NCBI GenBank assembly: GCA_023230535.1
Contig: JALNXC010000071.1
Span: 1-6,646 of the forward strand
Direction of reading: 5' to 3'
Source: Alkaliphilus sp.
Lineage (GTDB): Bacteria; Bacillota; Clostridia; Peptostreptococcales; Natronincolaceae
Length of the DNA stretch: 6,646 nt
How positions within the stretch are numbered: position 1 is the stretch's first letter; every line of letters starts with the position of its first letter. A program made the translations under genes and the position numbers. Of the stretch, positions 1 to 5,209 are shown in pieces. The notes under the pieces were generated by a model that did no database searches, had not been told where the DNA came from, and saw only the letters and a program-made list of their open reading frames with translations.

Positions 1-693
1 AATCGGCAATATTGCGTTTCTGACCGCATGTTTCATAATAATAACAGATCCGGCAAGGCCTTTTGACCTTGCTGTTTTTAAATAATCTTGATTTAAAACT
101 TCTAACATACCTGAACGCATAAGCCTTGATATCTGGGCTAAAGGCATCATTGCCAATGTAATTGACGGTAATATAGTATGTCTGAATCCTCCCCATCCTC
201 CAATAGGTATACAATCAAATTTTGTCGCAACAAATTGGATTAAGAATGTTCCCATAAGAAAACCGGGGACAGAAACTCCTATAATTGAAATTATCATTGA
301 AATATAATCCGGAGCCTTATTCCGGTATAAAGCTGCAATAACTCCTAATGTCGGGCCGAATATTAAGGATATAAGAAGGGCTTCAAATCCTAAAACGGCT
401 GAAACGGGAAAGCCTCTACTGATCATTTCATTTACTGTTTCAGTATCGGACCTCATTGATTTACCAAAATCAAATTTCGCAATATTTTTTAAATATGTTA
501 TATATTGTTCGGTTTTTGGCTTATCTAACCCATATTTTTTCATCAGGTTTTCGTATATATTTTCCGGGATCTTTCTGTTTTCATTTGCAAAAGGGTTGCC
601 CGGAATCGCATTCATTAGTATAAATGTAATAGTTATAACTGCCCATATAGTTATTATAGATAAGAGCAGTCTCTTTAAAATATATTTGGACAT
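1..693 (-). CDS. oppB: Oligopeptide/dipeptide ABC transporter permease, OppB/DppB type (partial, C-terminus off the left edge)
   Basis: This is an integral membrane subunit of a peptide-type ABC importer; it forms half of the transmembrane channel through which substrate delivered by OppA passes. Translation from ATG at 691-693 gives 231 residues in an unbroken frame to base 1. Visible are an N-terminal membrane helix (about residues 8-30), the OppB-type segment after it (PGNPF at 31-35, KKYGLD at 52-57, DFGKS at 75-79), further hydrophobic helices at about 98-122 and 130-157, and the cytoplasmic EAA loop (DYLKTARSKGL at 203-213), which contacts the ATPase. Full-length relatives have roughly 300-320 residues, so about a quarter is missing. 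A GAGAGG Shine-Dalgarno lies 7 bases before the start. It follows oppA by 82 bases with a hairpin between. The family call is firm; the substrate (oligopeptide, dipeptide or nickel) is inferred. Confidence 0.93.
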   Translation of the reverse strand, partial: MSKYILKRLLLSIITIWAVITITFILMNAIPGNPFANENRKIPENIYENLMKKYGLDKPKTEQYITYLKNIAKFDFGKSMRSDTETVNEMISRGFPVSAVLGFEALLISLIFGPTLGVIAALYRNKAPDYISMIISIIGVSVPGFLMGTFLIQFVATKFDCIPIGGWGGFRHTILPSITLAMMPLAQISRLMRSGMLEVLNQDYLKTARSKGLAGSVIIMKHAVRNAILPI

Positions 694-723
694 GTGTTAT
701 CCTCTCTTCTATAATGTTTACAC

Positions 724-758
724 AAAATCAAGTGGCATGAATAATGCCACTTGATTTT
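724..758 (-). terminator. Intercistronic hairpin between oppA and oppB, probable partial terminator
   Basis: A perfect 15-bp inverted repeat (AAAATCAAGTGGCAT and its complement) encloses a 5-base loop. It starts 18 bases past the oppA stop codon on the minus strand and ends about 30 bases before the oppB start. Read on the minus strand, the 3' arm ends in TTTT followed by GTGT, so the U-tract is short. Such a weak terminator fits the usual excess of binding-protein mRNA over permease mRNA, and it could also protect the oppA 3' end. Readthrough into oppB is inferred. Confidence 0.75.
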
Positions 759-775
759 ATATTTATTTTATTTTT

Positions 776-2419
776 TTACTCAGTTATATCTGCATATGTT
801 ATGATTGGGCATCTGACCGGAACCTTGAATATACCGGATACATTTGATTTAACGGTGTATGGTTGAGTATAGAAATATATCGGGATTATCGGCATAGCTT
901 CCATTAATATGATTTCCGCTTCTTTCATAGCAGCCATACGCACATTTTGGTCATTTGTGGACTTTGCTTCTTTGATCAACTCATCATATTTAGGATTGTT
1001 GTATTTAGCATCGTTAAATGCACTATCTGAACACCATAGATCTAAAAATGCCACGGGATCCATAAAGTCCACCATCCAACCGGATCTTGAAACTTGATAG
1101 TCTCCTGATTGTTCCCTATTAAGTTTTGTTTGGAAATCAACATTTTCAAGTCCTATTTTAATTCCGAAAAGTTCCCTCCACATTTCCTGAATAGCCTGTG
1201 CTATCTTTTTCTGGGATTCTGCAGTATTGTAAAGTATTACAAAGTTTGAATCGTTAAATTTTTCAATAGTCATACCTTCTTCGGCCAAACCTTCGTCAAA
1301 TAGTTTTTTAGCTTCCTCCGTATCATATTTGATTAAGTCTCCTACTGATTTTCTAAAGTCATCACCATTTTCATCTTCCATTCCCGGAGGTATTATGCCT
1401 ACCGCAGGGATCTGGCCGCCTTGGGTCACCTGTTCAACGATTGTTTTACGGTCTATAGCAATTGAAAGGCCTTTTCTTACCTTCGGGTTATTAAATGGTT
1501 GGACATTTGGATTTATATTATAATAATATGTACCGATTTGTAGTCCGATTTCTAATTCCGGATTACTTTCCTGTTTAAGTTGATTAATCACCGAAGCCGG
1601 GACATCTACCAGAAGGTCATATTCTCCGCCCCGGTATTTTTGCCAAGCGGTATTTTGATCCTCCAAAATATCTAAATCAATACCGTCTAACTTAATCTTC
1701 CTTGCATTATAATAATTTTTATTTTTTTCTAACACTATTTTGTCATTATGTTTCCATTCAACCAATTTGAATGGCCCGTTACTTACATAAGTAGCCGGGT
1801 CTTTTGCCCAATTGGGATTTTTTTCGGCAACATTTTTGTTTACCGGAAAATATGTATAGAATGCGGTTAATTCTAGGAAATATGCAATAGGTGTTTCCAG
1901 GGTTACCTCAAGAGTTTTTTTATCCAGAGCAGTAACTAAAACATCATCTGCCGAACCCTCACCGGCATTATATGATTTTGCTCCCCTTATATAGTACAGT
2001 ATTGAAGCGTAATTGCCGGCTGTTTCAGGCGCTAAGGCTCTCTTCCAGGAATATTCAAAATCTTCAGCCGTAATCGGATCACCGTTTGTCCAAGTTATTC
2101 CATTGCGAAGTATGAAAATATATGTTGTTCCATCTTCGGATACTTCATAGCTTTCGGCCATACCTTCAACTAATTTTCCATTTTCATCAAAAGTCATGAG
2201 CCCTTCAAAAACATTTTCTAAAACCCATGACTCATGGGTTCCCTGAGCTAACGCCGGATCTAACGAACCGGGCTCACTACCATTATTTGCTCTCAAAATT
2301 TTCTTTTTGGTGCTTCCTGCATTTTCATCTCCTGCTTTAACAGTTGGAGAAAAACATCCTGTAACTATCATTGTCAGTATGAGCAGAATACCGGTGAACA
2401 GAACTAACCTTTTTTTCAT
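776..2419 (-). CDS. oppA: Oligopeptide-binding lipoprotein, OppA family (SBP_bac_5)
   Basis: This is the extracellular substrate-binding subunit of a peptide ABC importer, tethered to the outer face of the membrane by lipid. The 547-residue length is typical of OppA. Residues 1-22 form a lipoprotein signal: basic MKKR, a hydrophobic core, and the lipobox IVTGC with Cys22 as the lipidated residue. The mature part has the family hallmarks: EPGSLDPALAQGTHE near 49-63, the stretch ending WTNGDPITAEDFEYSW at 110-125, and a C-terminal MPIIPIYFY segment that is typical of the family. An AAAGGGGG ribosome binding site lies 9 bases before the ATG. Downstream is the oppB permease on the same strand. 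Peptide uptake is the likely role, but this family also binds nickel-chelates, heme or glutathione, and the ligand cannot be read from the sequence. Confidence 0.95.
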   Translation of the reverse strand: MKKRLVLFTGILLILTMIVTGCFSPTVKAGDENAGSTKKKILRANNGSEPGSLDPALAQGTHESWVLENVFEGLMTFDENGKLVEGMAESYEVSEDGTTYIFILRNGITWTNGDPITAEDFEYSWKRALAPETAGNYASILYYIRGAKSYNAGEGSADDVLVTALDKKTLEVTLETPIAYFLELTAFYTYFPVNKNVAEKNPNWAKDPATYVSNGPFKLVEWKHNDKIVLEKNKNYYNARKIKLDGIDLDILEDQNTAWQKYRGGEYDLLVDVPASVINQLKQESNPELEIGLQIGTYYYNINPNVQPFNNPKVRKGLSIAIDRKTIVEQVTQGGQIPAVGIIPPGMEDENGDDFRKSVGDLIKYDTEEAKKLFDEGLAEEGMTIEKFNDSNFVILYNTAESQKKIAQAIQEMWRELFGIKIGLENVDFQTKLNREQSGDYQVSRSGWMVDFMDPVAFLDLWCSDSAFNDAKYNNPKYDELIKEAKSTNDQNVRMAAMKEAEIILMEAMPIIPIYFYTQPYTVKSNVSGIFKVPVRCPIITYADITE

Positions 2420-2470
2420 AATTAAAATCCCCCTTTATGTTGGTTGAACCTGTAGTTTATTTACAAAGGA

Positions 2471-2486
2471 TATAAAAATTTTTATA
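2471..2486. promoter_or_regulatory. Perfect AT-only palindrome upstream of oppA
   Basis: TATAAAAATTTTTATA is a perfect 16-bp palindrome located 52-67 bases before the oppA start codon, in the short gap after the small TAAW-motif gene. It could be a protein-binding site or part of the oppA promoter region, but it consists only of A and T in an AT-rich region, so chance is a serious alternative. I found no convincing -35/-10 pair around it. Confidence 0.25.
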
Positions 2487-2506
2487 GTGACTCTATTTTT
2501 TAAAAT

Positions 2507-2674
2507 TTATTTTTGATTACTATCAACCCATTCTTTGGCGTTTCTTATTTCTATTTCACTTGGGATATAAACCCCAGGTATCCGTTTTAAATTTTTTATA
2601 TTCGCCCATGCTGCGGTCTGATGGTTTTCAATAGGTGTGGCTATGTTTTTTTGTTTAAACTTATCTTTAGACAT
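2507..2674 (-). CDS. Small TAAW-motif protein, DUF3787-like (possible spore-associated protein)
   Basis: The frame encodes 55 residues beginning MSKDKFKQKN and ending WVDSNQK. It is hydrophilic, with no signal peptide or membrane segment. Residues 20-23 are T-A-A-W, followed by NIKNLKRIPGVYIPSE and a C-terminal AKEWV. From memory, the DUF3787 family of Clostridia comprises proteins of about 55-78 residues with a conserved TAAW motif, some annotated as spore surface proteins; length and motif both fit. The start is supported by a strong AAGGAGA 8 bases upstream, held in the loop of a small hairpin. The gene sits upstream of oppA on the same strand but with its own leader. No promoter could be assigned with confidence. 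That this is a real gene is likely; the spore role is inferred from the family name only. Confidence 0.75.
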   Translation of the reverse strand: MSKDKFKQKNIATPIENHQTAAWANIKNLKRIPGVYIPSEIEIRNAKEWVDSNQK

Positions 2675-2676
2675 AC

Positions 2677-2695
2677 AATCACTCTCCTTGTGATT
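2677..2695 (-). promoter_or_regulatory. Shine-Dalgarno in the loop of a 6-bp hairpin, ahead of the small TAAW-motif gene
   Basis: On the minus strand AATCAC and GTGATT form a 6-bp stem around a 7-base loop that is exactly AAGGAGA, the ribosome binding site of the 55-residue gene. Presenting the Shine-Dalgarno in a loop can keep it accessible or tune initiation. The arms are short and the functional effect is inferred. Confidence 0.45.
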
Positions 2696-2781
2696 AGTAT
2701 CTCATCATGGAAAAAAAGCTATTCAATTATTGATAGGTTAAAAGTCAAGGAGAAGAAACCTAAATTGGAAAACTCTCATTT

Positions 2782-3366
2782 TTAATAAAAACCTTCCTTA
2801 GTTTTCCGTTTATAACGTTCCATGTAAAATCCAAAAATACCGCCGCATAAACCCCCGATTATATGTGTTAGCCTGGATATGTTATCATTTATAAAGACTA
2901 TATCTATCACCTCTTTTCCAACGAAAAGAATAATAATTAAAATAAGTGTTAAAGGCACTTTCCCTTCCTGTGTATTAACAAAGGAGCTGAGCAAAATAAG
3001 CATAAATGTAACACCGCTGGCTCCTAATAATGCGGTATTAAATAATAAAATGTTTAGAACACCTGTGACAACAGCCGTAATAAATATCATACGGATAATA
3101 GCTCGCGAACCATATTTTTCTTCTAAAATAGGGCCTATTAATAGTATGATAAGAAAGTTATTTAAAAAGTGTTCTAAGCTTACATGACCTAATATATGGC
3201 CTATGAGCCTGAAATAAAATAGTATATCAGTTAAGGAACTTCTATATACGGAAAAGAATAAAATAGTTGAAGCCTTATTTGTCAATTCGTCCAGTATTAA
3301 TACTATAAAAGACAATATTGTAAGGCTCAATATTACCGGAGAGTTATATTGGATTTTTTTAAACAT
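2782..3366 (-). CDS. Rhomboid family intramembrane serine protease
   Basis: Rhomboids cleave transmembrane segments of other membrane proteins inside the lipid bilayer using a Ser-His dyad. This 194-residue protein is the minimal six-helix form with no extra domain. Visible elements are a first helix at about 11-27, then FRLIGHILGHVSLEHFLNN at 52-70 containing the conserved H66-x-x-x-N70, the catalytic GASG at 115-118 (Ser117), and the last helix with the catalytic His168 in THIIGGLCGG (167-176). All key residues are present, so it should be active. The C-terminus is short and basic. The best Shine-Dalgarno, AAGGA, lies 14 bases before the ATG, longer than usual; no other in-frame start codon lies nearby. 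It is divergent from the DJ-1-like gene. The substrate is unknown. Confidence 0.9.
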   Translation of the reverse strand: MFKKIQYNSPVILSLTILSFIVLILDELTNKASTILFFSVYRSSLTDILFYFRLIGHILGHVSLEHFLNNFLIILLIGPILEEKYGSRAIIRMIFITAVVTGVLNILLFNTALLGASGVTFMLILLSSFVNTQEGKVPLTLILIIILFVGKEVIDIVFINDNISRLTHIIGGLCGGIFGFYMERYKRKTKEGFY

Positions 3367-3587
3367 AGGGATGCTCGCTTTCCTTGAAATATAATTTTTA
3401 AATTACAATTATGTATTTTTGAAAATCTTTTTAAATATTATCTGATCTGAATTTCCAAATAAATCATATTCAACATTATTATATACTAAAAGAACAGATA
3501 AATGGGAAAAATATTCTAAAATTTTGTCATAAATATTCGTTTTTTGTCGAATGCCGACGACATTTACCGGAGCACATCCACCGGATT

Positions 3588-3615
3588 TTGAAAAACATAC
3601 ATATTGATATATAAT
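3588..3615 (+). promoter_or_regulatory. Sigma-A promoter of the DJ-1/PfpI-like gene
   Basis: TTGAAA (3588-3593) and a perfect TATAAT (3610-3615) are separated by 16 bases. Transcription should begin near 3622, giving a leader of roughly 50 bases before the ATG at 3675. Because the -10 box covers a possible upstream TTG codon at 3615, that longer start is ruled out if this promoter is used. Confidence 0.75.
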
Positions 3616-3635
3616 TGAGTTACAAAATAATACGG

Positions 3636-3665
3636 AAAGGAGGAAAGCGGAGGAAGTTCTCTGCT
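3636..3665 (+). promoter_or_regulatory. Shine-Dalgarno plus hairpin in the leader of the DJ-1/PfpI-like gene
   Basis: A strong AAAGGAGG (3636-3643) lies 31 bases before the ATG, which is too far for normal initiation. A second GGAGG (3649-3653) is 21 bases away. Bases 3646-3652 (AGCGGAG) can pair with 3659-3665 (CTCTGCT) as a 7-bp stem with one G-U pair and a 6-base loop. Folding this stem hides the second Shine-Dalgarno and shortens the effective distance from the first to about 11 bases. The pairing is seen in the sequence; the role in start selection is inferred. Confidence 0.4.
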
Positions 3666-3674
3666 GAAATAACA

Positions 3675-4220
3675 ATGAAAAAAATTATGGTTCCACTGGC
3701 TTATGGATTGGAAGAAATAGAGGCAATAGCCGGTATAGATGTGCTCAGGAGGGCCGATATTGAGGTAATCACTGTTTCACTGGGTGATTTAAAAGTAAAA
3801 GGGGCACATGATATTATTGTATTAGCCGACAAATCGATAGACGAAGTCGATGTTGATGAATTTGATGGTATCTTGCTGCCGGGAGGCATGCCGGGCTCTA
3901 CTAATTTAAGGGATGACAAAAGAGTTATTAATATGATTAAATCCTTAAATGAAAGCGGGAAATTAGTATCTGCAATTTGTGCGGCTCCGATTGTTTTAGA
4001 AAGAGCGGGGGTATTGAAAGGCAGGAAGGCCACCGGTTATCCCGGATTTGATGGAGAAATGCCTTCTTGTAATTATACGGGTGATAGAGTAGTTGTAGAT
4101 AATAATGTTATAACAGGTAAAGGACCGGGTGCGGCTTTAGAGTTTGCCTTTGAAGTAGTTAATTATTTAGTAGGTGAAGAGACGGTAAATAGATTAAAAG
4201 AAGAAATGATTATGGGGTGA
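3675..4220 (+). CDS. DJ-1/PfpI/YajL family protein
   Basis: The 181-residue cytoplasmic protein belongs to the DJ-1/ThiJ/PfpI superfamily, whose members act in oxidative or carbonyl stress as deglycase, glyoxalase or redox-sensing proteins. Length and order match YajL and human DJ-1. MKKIMVPLAYGLEEIEA at the N-terminus carries the conserved acidic residue (Glu16, matching DJ-1 Glu18), LLPGGMPG at 67-74 is the glycine-rich turn, and Cys102 in SAICAAP is the nucleophile-elbow cysteine. The DJ-1 His126 position falls in the GYPGFDGE region and is not histidine here, as in other bacterial YajL-like proteins. The start at ATG 3675 gives the family's normal N-terminus; a TTG 60 bases upstream lies within the promoter. 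The gene appears monocistronic. Its exact activity is not known from sequence. Confidence 0.92.
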   Translation: MKKIMVPLAYGLEEIEAIAGIDVLRRADIEVITVSLGDLKVKGAHDIIVLADKSIDEVDVDEFDGILLPGGMPGSTNLRDDKRVINMIKSLNESGKLVSAICAAPIVLERAGVLKGRKATGYPGFDGEMPSCNYTGDRVVVDNNVITGKGPGAALEFAFEVVNYLVGEETVNRLKEEMIMG

Positions 4221-4280
4221 TATTATCAAAAAACAACAATAGATATACAGAGTATACTGTAGAGATTTAATAGCAGAAAG

Positions 4281-4343
4281 GCGGGGAAGCGAAGAATCTT
4301 GGTTGGCTTAAAAACGGATCTTTTGCTGCATTCAGTATGACGA
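4281..4343. repeat. Degenerate dispersed intergenic repeat (palindromic, REP/MITE-like)
   Basis: AAGCGAAGAATCTT (4287-4300) and GGATCTTTTGCTGC followed by ATTCAGTATGAC (4317-4342) match the two ends of a widespread bacterial intergenic element, recalled as GTCATTCTGAGCGAAGCGAAGAATCT and its inverse. The inner parts of the arms are imperfect inverted copies (8 of 11 bases by hand). The minus strand reads FVILNAAKDP, a phrase familiar from spurious proteins made over such repeats. Copies elsewhere in this genome cannot be checked here. Confidence 0.5.
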
Positions 4344-4395
4344 AAAAAGAATATGCCTTTACACAGTCTGCCATCCCATGTCTTGCTATTTAAGC

Positions 4396-4424
4396 TTGAC
4401 AAATTTCCTTAACCCCGTTATACT
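4396..4424 (+). promoter_or_regulatory. Strong sigma-A promoter of the GTPase-ABC-SBP operon
   Basis: Consensus TTGACA (4396-4401), an optimal 17-base spacer and TATACT (4419-4424, five of six consensus bases) form a near-perfect vegetative promoter. The predicted start is about 4431, giving a leader of roughly 80 bases to the GTPase ATG. The inverted repeat covers half of the spacer, the -10 box and the start site, so the promoter is probably strong but repressible. Confidence 0.8.
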
Positions 4425-4445
4425 TAAAAAAGTATAACGGGGTTA
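4410..4445. promoter_or_regulatory. Perfect 16+16-bp inverted repeat over the promoter, probable operator
   Basis: TAACCCCGTTATACTT (4410-4425) is repeated exactly in inverted orientation at 4430-4445 around AAAA. It overlaps the -10 box and start site of the operon promoter, the classic place for a repressor to block RNA polymerase. As RNA it would make a strong hairpin only in transcripts coming from upstream. It lacks a U-tract on either strand (TTAGTAAT follows on plus), so an intrinsic terminator is the weaker reading, though it may also limit readthrough from the DJ-1-like gene. The regulator is not in the window. Confidence 0.65.
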
Positions 4446-4513
4446 GTAATATTTACAAATACAATTGAACAAACAAATTTATAGTAAAATAAATTAATCA
4501 AGAAGGTGTTGAA

Positions 4514-5209
4514 ATGCGATTTGCTATTGTAGCAGGTACACCGTCATCGGGGAAAACATCGGTGATGATACATACGATTCGCCATCTTTTAGCAGAGGGA
4601 TTTTCGGTTGCCGTATGCAAGATTGATTGTTTGGAGACCTCCGATGATGAGCGATATGGACGTCTTGGAATACCGGTAGCCATCGGTTTGAGTGATTATA
4701 TTTGCCCGGACCATTTTTATGTTGCTAATTTGGAGGAAATTGAAAACTGGGCAAAAAAGCAAATGGCAGATATATTGGTTTTGGAAACAGCCGGTCTGTG
4801 CCACCGCTGTGCTCCGGCCGTACACGGATGTCTATCAATCTGTGTTATTGATAACTTAATCGGTATCGATACCCCGAAAAAGGTGGGTCCTATGTTAAGT
4901 ACGGCGGATGTTGTTGTTATCACCAAGGGGGACATTGTTTCCCAGGCGGAACGGGAGGTATTTCGATATAGGGTAGAAAATATAAATCCCCAAGCTCGGA
5001 TTTTGGACATTAATGGCCTTACAGGGCAGGGTTCGCTGTCATTGAAAAACGAGATTTTAAATTCCGGAACTTTGGAGGAAATCAGTGGTAAAGAACTGAA
5101 ATATTCCATGCCCGCGGCTATTTGTTCTTATTGCGCCGGGGAAACTATTGTTGGGAAAAGCTATCAGATGGGCAATGTGAAAAAGGTTGACTTTGGGGGA
5201 GAGGAATAA
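4514..5209 (+). CDS. Cys-rich HypB/CobW-like SIMIBI GTPase (putative metallochaperone)
   Basis: The 231-residue protein is a P-loop GTPase related to the nickel/cobalt chaperones HypB, UreG and CobW. Such proteins use GTP hydrolysis to insert metal or activate metalloenzymes. The P-loop is GTPSSGKTS (8-16), the switch/Walker B region is ILVLETAG (87-94), and the base-recognition motif is TKGD (137-140). Between them the order KIDCLETSDDERYGRLGIP, then ICPDHF (63-68), parallels the HypB pattern of an acidic T-x-x-D segment followed by a Cys/His metal site. Cysteines are abundant: C35, C39, C64, C96, C99, C106, C110 and a C-terminal C204-x-x-C207. There is no N-terminal His stretch. AGAAGGTG precedes the ATG. 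The stop codon overlaps the next start by one base, indicating translational coupling. The metal role is inferred; the fold is confident. Confidence 0.85.
   Translation: MRFAIVAGTPSSGKTSVMIHTIRHLLAEGFSVAVCKIDCLETSDDERYGRLGIPVAIGLSDYICPDHFYVANLEEIENWAKKQMADILVLETAGLCHRCAPAVHGCLSICVIDNLIGIDTPKKVGPMLSTADVVVITKGDIVSQAEREVFRYRVENINPQARILDINGLTGQGSLSLKNEILNSGTLEEISGKELKYSMPAAICSYCAGETIVGKSYQMGNVKKVDFGGEE

Larger units (their letters stand above)
3367..3674. other. Divergent intergenic region with an unidentified startless open frame
   Basis: This is the gap between the rhomboid gene (minus) and the DJ-1-like gene (plus). The right end carries the sigma-A promoter and leader of the plus-strand gene. 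The left end should hold the rhomboid promoter, but I see no convincing -35/-10 pair there. A minus-strand frame stays open from about 3602 down to a TAA at 3409, and reads SKSGGCAPVNVVGIRQ and later ILEYFSHLSVLLVYN. It has no ATG or GTG start and no ribosome binding site; the only TTG, at 3675, lies inside the opposite gene. Bases 3547-3584 are visibly GC-richer than their surroundings. It may be a gene remnant, a structured RNA or a chance frame. Confidence 0.4.
4221..4513. other. Intergenic region between the DJ-1-like gene and the GTPase operon
   Basis: No protein-coding gene is supported here. The left part has no obvious terminator for the upstream gene, only a short TGATATTATCA palindrome at its stop codon. 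The centre holds a degenerate dispersed repeat, and the right part holds a strong promoter overlapped by a long inverted repeat, followed by an AT-rich leader of about 80 bases. Confidence 0.7.

Noticed and set aside
2695..2732. Sigma-G-like promoter upstream of the small TAAW-motif gene (GAATA-18-GATACTA or CAATA-18-CATGATG).
   Set aside because: The first would start transcription inside the ribosome site; the second has several mismatches in both boxes. Neither is strong enough to call.
3547..3584. A riboswitch or structured RNA in the GC-richer patch upstream of the DJ-1-like promoter.
   Set aside because: Only 4-bp stems (CCGG/CCGG, GTCG/CGAC) can be drawn and no known aptamer consensus was recognised; it also lies upstream of the predicted transcription start.
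3615..3674. A longer DJ-1-like protein starting at TTG 3615 (201 residues).
   Set aside because: The TTG overlaps the perfect -10 box TATAAT, has no ribosome site, and would add 20 residues not found at the start of this family, whose N-terminus matches ATG 3675.
3603..3675. N-terminal extension of the minus-strand frame to TTG 3675, giving an 88-residue protein.
   Set aside because: It is antisense to the leader and start of a real gene, lacks a Shine-Dalgarno, and its hydrophobic start reflects the complement of the purine-rich ribosome site.
4269..4376. Minus-strand frame of about 35 codons containing FVILNAAKDP.
   Set aside because: This phrase is typical of spurious translations over a dispersed intergenic repeat; there is no ribosome binding site.
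4410..4446. The long inverted repeat as an ordinary rho-independent terminator of the DJ-1-like gene.
   Set aside because: No U-tract follows on either strand, it lies about 190 bases past the stop, and it coincides exactly with the -10 and start site of a near-consensus promoter. A secondary role in limiting readthrough is not excluded.
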